Shown here in pieces: positions 24,681-34,542 of a DNA stretch of 64,000 bases. The notes below the pieces were generated by a model that had not been told where the DNA came from, ran no database searches, and was given only the letters and a program-made list of their open reading frames with translations. The first letter of the stretch is position 1, and every line of letters begins with the position of its first letter. Source of the stretch: Sphagnum compactum (lineage: Eukaryota; Bryophyta; Sphagnopsida; Sphagnales); the NCBI GenBank assembly GCA_965153455.1, contig OZ234499.1:8862271-8926270 (forward strand), written 5' to 3'. A program made the position numbers and the translations under genes.

Positions 24681-25271
24681 ATTATTTTATATTTTAAGTT
24701 ATTTTACCTTAGGCCATTATATTCTATTTTAGATTATTTTAAAGTTATTATGTTTAGGATAAAATCAGTTATAATAACATTAAGTAGAATGACCTTGAAT
24801 AATTTAAAGTATAACTTGAAATAACATACATTAATTTAAAATAAATAACCTAAGGTATAGCCTAAAGTTAGTTGAATAATTTAATTTTAAATAATTTAAA
24901 AGCTTATAATAAACTAGTTAAGATACTTTAAGATAAAATAACATATATAATTTAGGGTACAATAATTTATAATAGCCTATAATAACATAAAATATAAGTT
25001 AGAATAACTAAAGTAGCTTAAAATAATATAGGGTATATCATAAAGTAACATAGATAGAATATTTTTAAAAACATAGAAATAAACTTATTTGCTATAGTAA
25101 ATTGTAATAGTGAATTATGTTAACTAGAAATGAAACATGATGTCTACATAGTGATATTATAATGAAATAACTTTCACTAGGTGAAATCAGTAAAATGCAA
25201 TGAAGTTATTTCACTTTTAAAGTCCCATAGTGATTTCAGCTAGTAAACTACACCCCACTTTGGTAGTAGTG

Positions 25272-26559
25272 AATGAAGATTGCTTAAATGCTTGCACGTA
25301 ATCATCGGACATTGTAGCAAAGAAGCAAATACCCCTGTTGCCTGATTATTGTAGCCAAATGTTATGGATTGTTTTAGATAAGTTATAAGTTGACATATCA
25401 GCTTTCTTATCCAAAGAGAATTTCTACAAGCACATAAAAGGAATGAAGTTAGAAATCAAGAAGGATAGATGGAAAATAAAATTTGAACATAGTAGTATGG
25501 AAGAACTTACATCCAACATGAAAGTGCTAGAAGCCGAACCAATTGTTGAGCTTTTGAACAACGCCTTCGTTGGCAGTTATAGAGGAATACCACCACAACC
25601 GAATGGTACCATATTGATGGTCAACTTCCTCCACAAATGTGGCTTTCTTGTGATCATAACAAAAGGCTTTGTGTTGATCATGGAACTCTAATGTGGTAAA
25701 CTACTTGGTGTGTATGTCTAGAAATTAAGTCCAATGGAAAAAGCACATTCGTTCTTTGTCAACCATCTTGATCATCTCCAATTCCATAAACAATGCAAAT
25801 AACATTTTAGTTTGGTTTTGCACTATCCACCATGAACCTTTTGAAAACGAACGTACCCAACCCTTTCAACAACTGCGTTCAGCTTCCTCCACAGAATACA
25901 TGAAACTTTCGTGTCTTTGAATTGCATGTCACAAACCACAATCATCATGACCTTATAATAGACTGGGTCATAAACATGACAGGCCATGGCCATCCATCCT
26001 TGAACATGCTTTACATGATCGAACATCATCCACGCATTTTGCATATCATCACTTGGTTGCATTCGCTGAACCAAATCAAATTTGAACACGTCCATAAATG
26101 GACATTTTGAACAAATAAACCTTTTGCCCACCCTGTTGACAAGGAAAAAATTTGTCCTAAGTATAATCATGACCAAATGGTGCCTTCAATTTTAGGATAT
26201 AGTCAATGGAGCCCAAATTACCAAGACGATGCTTCAATGAAACAATCAAATTGTGTATGCCAAGGGAGCATAAAGGAATGAACTTGAACAACATTTGATG
26301 TAATTTTTTACCTTTGATAAGCTCCACATGACCTTGTCCATCCTCGTTGAATAAGTGACGAAAAAGAAATGTTTTACTTGCAAATAAAACAATAGTAGAA
26401 ATGGTAGCAGTTAGTGTGTGATAGACTTCGTTCGCAACTGGATGGGTATGGGTGCCCAAGTGGATCGTGGCTTTTGAAATATTTGGAAATTTTTGAACAA
26501 CATAATAAATTCGATAACTGCAAGTTTGTAGATAGGTGGGCAAAAAATCGTAGAACTTA
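25272..26559 (-). pseudogene. Transposase-like gene, central part
   Basis: Minus-strand frames read, from 26559 down: YYVVQKFPNISKATIHLGTH, HPVANEVYHTLTATISTIVL, LIVSLKHRLGNLGSIDYILK, MDVFKFDLVQRMQPSDDMQN, AWMMFDHVKHVQGWMAMACH, VYDPVYYKVMMIVVCDMQFK, then FMVDSAKPN-stop-N, VYGIGD, MVDKERMCFFHWT, EFHDQHKAFCYDHKKATF and RLWWYSSITANEGVVQKLNN. The conserved-looking aspartates (FDH, VYDP, FMVDSA) followed by a C-x2-H motif (CFFH) recall Mutator-like DDE transposases, though spacing was not verified. It holds at least five stops and frameshifts. The LTR-B at 26560 and the CACTA at 22920-25271 bound it on either side. Confidence 0.62.
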
Positions 26560-27474
26560 TGTCGCGACCCTAGCCTCGGGCTTGCGACCAAAGCAAGGGC
26601 TTGTAAAAGCACGAGCCAGAGGTAGAGCCTGGGAGTCACATTTCATGCTCCCGGAAGTGCAAGAGGGTGTGAGGGAATGAACCCACACACTCCCAAGTGG
26701 GTTCCCACTTTGGGAGTTGGAGTTCCAATGGACTTCCGAGTCTTCAAAGAGCGATTGCATGGGTCAAAATTCATTGGATTGAAGGGTTCCTTATACCATT
26801 GGAAAGTTTTTGGAACTTAAATGTCTAAAATGGGCTCGCACGTCCCATTTGAATACTTAAAACATAAGTTATGGCCGAAAAAAGGGTCGGGAGTCAAACT
26901 GTCAATTTGATTCTCAACCACTAAAAGTCAAGAATCGCCCTGATTTACTTGCATGCAGGTGGCATGACACCTATCATTAAAAAGTTCTCGACAATGGTTA
27001 CAACTTTGCTTTAAACCTCACTTCAATCAGAGGTCTGCACAAAAAGTTATGGACCTCCAAAGTCGTGGGAGTCCCAATTTCGAGAATTTCGGGATTCCCA
27101 ATTTGGGAGTCCCGAGACAAAATGACATTTGGGTGCAGGCCCCGTGACTAGGCATAGAAAATACTATAAGGGGGAAGGTGGTGGCTTCCCCAAGGCCGGG
27201 TCGTGGTGAGTCTTGTGAGTCCATGTATGCCTATGGTTCTTCCGTGCACCAAAAATGCTCTAACCATGCACTAGTCAACTTGTTATTTAGTTTGTGCAGG
27301 TTCATGTGAATAATTGACCCGCTTGTCATTCATCCTAGTCCCCATCCCGGAGCTCTAGCACGCCCCTCTGCCCTCAAAATGTTGCGAGCGAGGGAGCATA
27401 CCCCAACTCCTACTTTCGTTGTTTCCACTTTTGGACTCGCGTTTGAGTCTTTCAAGGACTGTGGGGGTGTGTCA
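26560..27474 (-). mobile_element. LTR-B solo LTR, copy 2, inserted in the transposase-like gene
   Basis: The 915-bp unit runs from TGACACACCCC (at 27474, minus strand) to GGGTCGCGACA (at 26560) and is flanked by ACTTA on both sides (26555-26559 and 27475-27479), a perfect 5-bp target duplication. It is homologous along its length to 6692-7612, including the CCCACTTTGGGAGT palindromic block. It has no internal coding region, so it is a solo LTR. The open frames that cross its left border (26157-26639 minus) are chimeras of transposase-like and LTR sequence. Confidence 0.9.
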
Positions 27475-27919
27475 ACTTACATCTAATGGTATAGATCAGA
27501 GATTTCACAAAACATTGCCCAAAAATATCCCCATTCTAAAAATCTTCGTTGTGTGTAGAAGATTGCTAAAACAAAGGACAATAATCATTTTGACAACACA
27601 AATGTCCAAGGGATTTTGCCATTATGAGGCCCAATCCAAACAAATTCTTAATGTTACTAGTTTGTAACTTGCACCAAGCATGACCATTAGACTTTTTATG
27701 TATACCTTGCAATTGTTCAAAATGTCCTAATGGACGACGAACAGGAGGAAGTTCAAATAATATGTCACCATTAAATTTAGTGGGAAGACAATTCACAAAC
27801 TCAATTATGATGGCCCCATAGTCAAAGGACTTTAATTTAGAACAAGTGTGTGGAGTTAAAGACATTGCCTTCAACAAATCAACAACATTGGAGAAAGTAG
27901 CCACTTGTGGCACTTCCAT
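27475..27919 (-). pseudogene. Transposase-like gene, N-terminal part
   Basis: The frame reads MEVPQVATFSNVVDLL, then FVNCLPTKFNGDILFELPPV, RRPLGHFEQLQGIHKKSNGH, AWCKLQTSN and LGHLCCQNDYCP, ending at the LTR-B junction. This is the start of the same family as the segments at 25272 and 22069. The C-x4-C-type cysteines in the last segment suggest a zinc-binding N-terminal module. This part is free of stops for 117 codons, so it is the best preserved region. The first methionine lies inside a 50-bp tandem repeat. Confidence 0.6.
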
Positions 27920-28056
27920 CGTAGAGGTTGCACCTCGTTAGCTCATGAATTCATGAGTGGCACTTCCATCCACATAGGCTATTCTTCATTAGTTCATGAA
28001 TTCATGAGCGGCATTTTCGTTCGCAGAGCCTACTTTTCGTCAGATCGCAAATTCAC
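27907..28056. repeat. 50-51-bp tandem repeat, three units
   Basis: Units start GTGGCACTTCCATC at 27907 and 27957 and a diverged GCGGCATTTTCGTT at about 28008. Each includes the GCTCATGAATTCATGA-type core. The array covers the probable start codon of the transposase-like gene on the minus strand, so the protein start was duplicated. Confidence 0.8.
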
Positions 28057-28950
28057 AAAAACATGGACAACAACATTAGGAAGGGAAGGGCCGTTTTTAT
28101 TAGAAGAATTACAAATATCGATAAATAATGACTACGCAATTGGGACAGAAAACTTTGAATTGTGAGAAACTAAAGTGGGCTCTTCCTTCATCAGGATGCC
28201 TTTCCACAATAATGTTGCCCACTGATGTAATTGTGCCCAATGTTATAACATTATCTTGAAAATTGTTATGCACATTTTTGTTGACAATCTGATACTTCTC
28301 ATTGATGATAGTCCAAAACATCCCTCCAAGGTTCACATCCGAAACTTGGTACACAAAACTGAAATATGATGTTATTGTCCTCGTAAGAAAAATCTTTAGA
28401 ATCATGCATAGATCCTTGTCGGAAAACAAACATTACACATAGCACATTCTTAATCATTTGTAAAATTGCAGAATTAAAAACCAAGATGTAAGATTTGCCT
28501 TGCCTATAGCATGGAAAGTAACCATGGAAAATAAAATAGAAGCCACTCAATGAGATAAAACTCACATCAATTTTAAAGTTGGATAGCAAAATGCACCACT
28601 ATACCAAGAATTAAATTTGAAGCTGAGATGAACAACTGGAACTTGAATTCAACGCAAGAGATAGAATTACAAAACCATACAAATAATAAAATGCAAGTAC
28701 AAGTAATAATTTCCAATGGAAGACAACTATGTGAATGGAATAAAGAGACCTATGTTGGCAAAACACATGTATTTTTCCCCTTGCATAAATTTGAATGATA
28801 TAATTGACAACGTAACAACAAAAATAAAAATGGCAACAAAAGTACAGAGCATACAACAAACTTAACATTACAACAAGGGCAAAATTGAAAAGTTACATAA
28901 ATATGCAAGGAAAATAGTGAACCTAACGACAATAATGAAATTAAAGCATT
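28057..28950. other. Coding-like relic and AT-rich DNA upstream of the transposase-like gene
   Basis: Minus-strand open frames at 28109-28429 and 28299-28589 overlap in different frames and read protein-like text such as NNFQDNVITLGTITSVGNII and VERHPDEGRAHFSFSQ. The family is not recognised; it could be further N-terminal sequence of the element or an unrelated relic. Beyond 28600 nothing is visible. Confidence 0.3.
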
Positions 28951-29110
28951 GGGTGTTGCAACCCTAGGATTAGGTTTGTGACTAAATGTGAAGTGCAGGG
29001 GCCCATGAGGCCAAGAATAGGTGTGAAAAACACTTTCACAAATGGGGGAAAGTGCAAAGGATGAAGCCCAATGTCTCCCAAGTGCATTCCCACTTTGGGA
29101 GTCATTGAAT
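28951..29110 (-). mobile_element. Fragment of LTR-B (3' end)
   Basis: CAACCCTAGGATTAGGTTTG to CCCAAGTGCATTCCCACTTT is recognisably the end of LTR-B, compared with 26565-26720. It is truncated and more diverged than the two full copies. No target duplication is expected. Confidence 0.65.
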
Positions 29111-31471
29111 AATGAGTTGTCCTAACACACAAAAAACCAATTTGATCAATAATCATTAGGTATACTTTCCTTGAATGGTCATAGGTACAACAAGGATGTA
29201 GGAAAAGCTGGAGGATGATGGCGTTCTTTAAAAAAGAAAGTATAAAAGACAGAGTGGATGAGAATGAAACATTTTTAAATGTAGAAGGTTAGCAAACTTC
29301 TAACCATAGCCCAACACAGGAGTAGAAGAAGGCACAATAACAAGTGGACTCATATCAAAGCAAAACATCGAAACTTAACAATGGCAATGAAAAAAATAGG
29401 GAGACACGCCTTGCGAGTTCTTAAATAAAAGGTGTTATGTTTTTTCTTAGACAAAATTGGTCCATTGAATCAAACCAACACCCACTTGCATTGTAGCATA
29501 GGATGGAGTTTCCCACCTAGTTTGTAGAATAGGTGGCATAGCCAATGAATCTGTTTGGTACTCCATCGGTATTACATTTCCAATTGGTGGTAATGTTATT
29601 AGCATGTGACAAGTAAAATGCTTTGGGCTGAATCATGGAAATAACAGGTTGAGATTCAATATGTTATCTTGGCATTGAATATTTGTCTTGTTCAAAAAAA
29701 AATTCTTCAATCAACATTTGTTGAAGTTACACATACACAACAAAATTTCTTGAACACAAGTATTTTTTCTTGAGAGTAGCAACAAAAGATCTTTATGACA
29801 AGGTATCTTTATGACCCCTTGAAAATCTTTACACAAAAAAATCCTAATTTTCATCTTGTGTTTCTAACATCCGGACATTCATCTCCACTAACACATTCAC
29901 GTCTTCTAATGTTGCAAATTGATGCTGTAATTGTTTACCATGCACTCCTACGCATGTCATACTATGGTTGTTTTTTCAAATCTAATTGTTTTAAGCATTT
30001 CTAGTAATCATCTATGACATTTTGCAATAATCAATATTTTAATTCATTATGATTTTCTGGTGAGATCAAATATCCTATAGTTATAACAAATATTTTAAAA
30101 TTCAACATTGGTTGGATCCTAGTTTCTTTGATCGTTTGTTATTCACAAAAAAATGAACTATTCTTTTTTTCACAAATCAAATCCAATATAAACACACTTC
30201 CTAAACTCAAAATATTTTTACTATCGAAACCAGAATTGCACACTTTCAAATCTCAGGGATGATCATCAAATAGGAATGGAATCTTTTGTTACCTTCATTC
30301 TTTTTACTGATTTTGTAACAATCTTCCTACATTCTGGCGTGGTTTTATGTCGATAGTCATTGTTTGTTATGTTTTTTTTTTTATTATTATTATTATTTTT
30401 ACTAATTGTATATTCACAATACAATTTTTATATTCCTTCAATGGAAAACTAAGAAAAATAGAACAAAAATAAAAAAATTCAAAATAAAAACAATGAAGTT
30501 CTTGGATCCTCTTTTTTAAAAAAAATTCCTAGTGGTCTTCTTTTCTCTTCTCTTCTTGATCTCTCTTCTTCCCTTTTCTTATTTTGAAAGTTTTATGCAT
30601 ACTTTCCTAGAGTAAAGTAAACTAATTCAAAATTCAAATGTTTTCAATCAGTATCTAACCAGTAACAACTAACCAATAATGGTCTCATTATTTAATCAAG
30701 ACAAAAATAAGATAATAACAGAGCTAAACAAAATTAAACAGCAAACTAAATAAAATATATGGATAATAGAACCATTCATAAATATTAACTCTACATAGTG
30801 TTTCTTAAACACTTAATCAACGTGGCTTTCTATAACCAATTTGGAGAAAACAAAGCTTCCAAGTAATTACCATGGTATTTTTTTATTGCTACCACGATTG
30901 GTGGCCACAAATCTAACTAAAACCATTGGTGTATTTTCCTCACTTGCTTACCCTCAATCCCTTTGAAATGCCAAGTTTTAACATTTGCATTTGGTTGCAG
31001 AGTTGTTGTGAGCTTTCTTGGCCATCCATTTTGCCATTGGCTTGCTCATTTCATTCTCTATCAACTCATTCAATAAATCAAAACCTTGCTGCAAAGCTAT
31101 CTCTTTTCCATCTCTCAAAATGGGGTGAAAACGACCTTATTAACAACTTCTATTGTGTATTTTTTGGTACAGTGTTTGCTAGTACAATCCACGTTACCTG
31201 TAATCACTTGCATGCTCAATTTTTTTAATAAAAATCGTCCACTTGAAAATGCTCCCAAAAACTACTAAAACTTGAAACTTAGTCTGCATTTAAATCAAGA
31301 AAACAATAGTTATAGAACTTAGGATAACAACTTAGATACCTAAATCAAGGGCAAGAATCAAAGTACCTAAAGCCCAAGCAAGTGTAGGCACCAAAACAGG
31401 TAGGTCTATGACATGTATGAATAATGATTTATCTATGAAGGAAGGTAGTTTGTTTTGTTTTGTAGGTATGA
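29111..31471. other. Long AT-rich intergenic DNA
   Basis: There is no gene I can support. A microsatellite of T11 followed by (TTA)n lies at 30371-30400. A pyrimidine-rich CTTCTTTTCTCTTCTC tract lies at about 30535-30580. The open frames near 30926-31228 have no recognisable domain. Confidence 0.45.
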
Positions 31472-31597
31472 GATCCACCAAACTGGGATGCTTTAGACCG
31501 TGTTCTTGGTGTCTTTGGAAAGCTCTCCACGAGGAGGGGTGCATTGGCTTGGTTCCATGACGTTTGGACTTGCAATGCAAAAGTTTTTGAATATTGA
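31472..31597 (+). other. Short unrecognised open frame (42 codons)
   Basis: The frame encodes NWDALDRVLGVFGKLSTRRG followed by ALAWFHDVWTCNAKVFEY and a stop. It follows a plausible splice acceptor (TTTTGTAG at about 31463) and has balanced amino-acid use, unlike the neighbouring DNA. I do not recognise it. It could be an exon fragment of a lost gene or part of a repeat. Confidence 0.25.
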
Positions 31598-32277
31598 ATG
31601 ATTTTTTCACTGAAAATAAATTGAATTGTAGCTGAAAATTTCAGAGGAATTGGAATTATCTTTGTGTTCTTGGAAACATCTTGAAGAGCAGGATTTAATG
31701 GAATTTATTTGGTACAATTTGGATTCAGAATGTGGGAGATATTGATTTTCAAGTGATTTTTGCCACTCAAAATTCAAATAAATTCCAAAAAATCAGGTTT
31801 TGGAAGGAAAAATCTGTTGAGGATGTGGTAACACTTGGGCCAACGGCACAGGCCACACTAGTATCTACTGATCTACAATGTACATTCATCTAAATTCAAA
31901 ATATTGAAATTCACCCACATTATTTTCAAATATACTGAAAGTTATATTTAAAGTGTTGTAGAGAACTTTTGAAAATAAAATAATTACTCAACAAAAGTTT
32001 GTCAAAGCTGCCTAGGGAGTTTGTTGAAGCAAACATGATGCTTTGCCATTATTATTTTTAGTTTTTTTGCATCCATAGTAGTCTGCATAGTTGTAGTTCA
32101 TTTGTTTGTTTGCTTGGTTTTCTACCAAACTTCTCATCTTTACCACCAGGCCTTTCATCAATTAATTTTTACCAAACATTAATCATCTAGGTATGCTATT
32201 TTCACAATCTTAATTTTCGGCTCCTATGAAGTTTCGTCATAGAATGCCATCACCCACAAATGTTAAGTTTTTTCCTA

Positions 32278-32545
32278 AACAGTTTGACATGCGTCATGCA
32301 CGCTTTGCTGAACCTTGAATACATTTTGGACTACTTTCCACCATCAAGTGTACTTGGTTTTGTACATAGTTATTATTACAACCACATTTCACATGTGCAT
32401 AAACAATTTAACATGCACCATGCAACTTTGCTTGAACCTTGAATAAATCTTGGACTACTTTCGACCATAAACCCACGTTTCTTCTCACCACCTGATTTCC
32501 ACCATGGTCCATCAAGTGTACTTGGCTTTGTATACTTGATTCCTC
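32278..32545. repeat. Imperfect two-copy duplication
   Basis: AACAGTTTGACATGCGTCAT at 32278 and AACAATTTAACATGCACCAT at 32402 start two homologous segments. Both contain CTTGAATA and TTGGACTACTTTC, then ATCAAGTGTACTTGG. The second copy carries about 44 bp extra before the last block. No gene is associated. Confidence 0.75.
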
Positions 32546-33389
32546 CCATTCCCAATTCTCTACAATTGGTGGAGAATAACACAAACTCATGTTGTTTACC
32601 TTGGTGGAACTAGGAATGTATGAAAACTAAGTTGGCGAAACTGATAATATCAAGTGAAGAGGCAGAAGGTGAGATGTTGTGGCTGTCAGAGAAGGGTGCC
32701 AAAGGCACATGGCAAACATGTGCATAGAAGACATTTTGTGGACCTCATCACAAGTATTACAATTTTTTTAGTGCCCTTGGGTTGTTCTTTATACCTCTTC
32801 ATTTTATTTTTGTTCATCTTCTCTTTTATTTATGTTATGAAGTGTTATGTGGCCATTAATGTCTGTTGTAGGAAACTAAAAATAACATTGGTGGAGGCAA
32901 GGTTCAACTTCACATCACCAAACAAAAAACCCTAAAGTCTAACCTTCATGACAATCACAAAATGGTTCAAGGTATAGTAGTGCCACTTATGAAAGGAGAG
33001 AGAGATACGGAACAAAGAGAGAAACAACCTAGGAGGATGAAGACAAAATGCAATAATCTCCAATGGTTCAAATGTTGCACTCTCTACTCCACTCTCATCA
33101 CCACCAGAATTTACCATAAATGCCTCATCTAAAAGTAGATCATGAATACTTGGGTCTACAAGTTGCAACATTAATGGTGGTGGAGGAAATGGAGGAACAC
33201 CACCCAAATTAAGAGTGAAAAGGGCCCATCTACAAAGTATAAATATGGTCGACCTTGTCATCCATTAGTGACATTGGATTTAATTCCAACCTTGATATAG
33301 TACTGAGAATTGAAAAAACATTCATGAATTAAAAAAATAACACCACAAATTGATCATCAAATATCACATCCCAACTAAAGAATTTTTTT
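32546..33389. other. No gene seen
   Basis: Open frames at 32654-32935 (plus) and 32932-33261 (minus) lack recognisable domains. The minus strand near 33270 may already belong to the copia relic that follows. Confidence 0.35.
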
Positions 33390-34140
33390 GTGTGTGGACA
33401 TGTTATATAATTTATAACCCTTCACACCAACACTTTCATCATATCCAATAAATATACACCAAATGGATTTCTTCATGTGTCATTGGAAACATGGGCATAT
33501 GTAATGCATCTAAACACTTTGATATGATGAAGGCTAGGCTTTTTACCCCTCCAACATTCATATGGAGTTTTCTCATAATGAGTACAGGTATAAGACTAAC
33601 TTTGAATATAACATGTAGCAATTGCTTCTCCCCAACGGATATTGACAATTTGGTTAATTACAACACACTTTTAGCATATTCCATTAAAGTGTTATTGTTT
33701 TCATTCTAAAACTCCACTTTGTTATGGGGAGTAAAAATTTCTAAATTGTCGAGCAATTCCATGTAATTCACAAATGCATTAAAATCTTTAGATTTAAATT
33801 CAACACCATTATCATACCAAAATTTTGATTTTCTTGTCAGTTTGATTTTTCACAAATGTTTTGTAGACTTGAAATTTGGCAAAGATTTTTTAATGAATGA
33901 AATAAAAAATGGTAAACCAAGAATAGTCATCAATAAAAATAACAAAATATTTGGCATCACCTTGAATTAGTGTTTGCATCGGATTTGAAAAGTTTGTGTG
34001 TATCAACTCCAATAATTTAATTGATTATGAATTGGATTTAAAGTGGAAACTTGACACCTGGTGTTTGCCAAGTATGCATCCTTCACATATTGGAATATTC
34101 GATATTGCCCACCAATCCCCATCACAATTCAAAATTTTGC
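33390..34140 (-). pseudogene. Ty1/copia pre-integrase and integrase relic
   Basis: Minus translation reads GCILGKHQVSSFHFKSNS, then LLELIHTNFSNPMQTLIQGD, AKYFVIFIDDYSWFTIFYFI, KTFVKNQTDKKIKILV, CELHGIARQF, and in another frame WGEAIATCYIQS, TPYECWRGKKPSLHHIKVFR, CITYAHVSND. These are the zinc-finger pre-integrase end, the integrase core with one catalytic position changed (HTN where HSD is usual) and the C-terminal part. Many stops and frameshifts are present. No LTR adjoins it. Confidence 0.85.
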
Positions 34141-34542
34141 ATTTGTTTGATGAAACAGTAGGTCCAACATTAGCCTTGGTGATTTGTAAACATGCAGCTA
34201 ATTCAAAGGTAGTGAATAATTTTGGCAGTCCCAGGTTGGATTAGTGCTGTATTGATGTCTATTCATAACTGATGATGTGTAAATCGTAACTATGGGAATC
34301 AATCTCTGTACTCAATTTGTGTTGTGCAATCTTTTCGCCAAATCATTTTCCATTAGGAGATAGACTAGTCTCAAGTCTCAACGTGTAGGGATGTAATTTT
34401 GTATCAAATGAGGAATTTCAAAGAGTAGACTACGGAAGGTACATGAAAGCAAGCACCTTGTCACACTGTTTGACTAAGAAGATGCTCAAATTTTGCACGT
34501 TGTGTCATAAGTCAAGTAGAAATTATGACGCCCACCACATTT
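34141..34542. other. No gene seen; downstream flank of the polygalacturonase gene
   Basis: Ordinary AT-rich DNA between the copia relic and the polygalacturonase stop codon. It would hold the 3' UTR and poly(A) site of the minus-strand gene, which I could not place with confidence. Confidence 0.4.

Larger units (their letters stand above)
22920..25271. mobile_element. Non-autonomous CACTA transposon 1, carrying a satellite
   Basis: The ends are CACTACTAGGAAA and, at the right, GGTAGTAGTG, which is the inverted match. The element is flanked by AAT on both sides (22917-22919 and 25272-25274), the 3-bp duplication typical of CACTA (En/Spm) elements. Subterminal repeats built on TTCACTAGGTGAAAT are present near both ends (for example 22960-23065 and 25171-25250), where a transposase would bind. 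No transposase gene is inside, so it would need one supplied in trans. Most of the interior is a 25-bp tandem array plus AT-rich DNA. It split the minus-strand transposase-like gene. Confidence 0.9.

Noticed and set aside
26157-26639. 160-codon minus-strand frame read as one protein
   Set aside because: The first ~26 codons lie in LTR-B and the rest in the transposase-like gene; the junction is the ACTTA target duplication, so it is a chimera.
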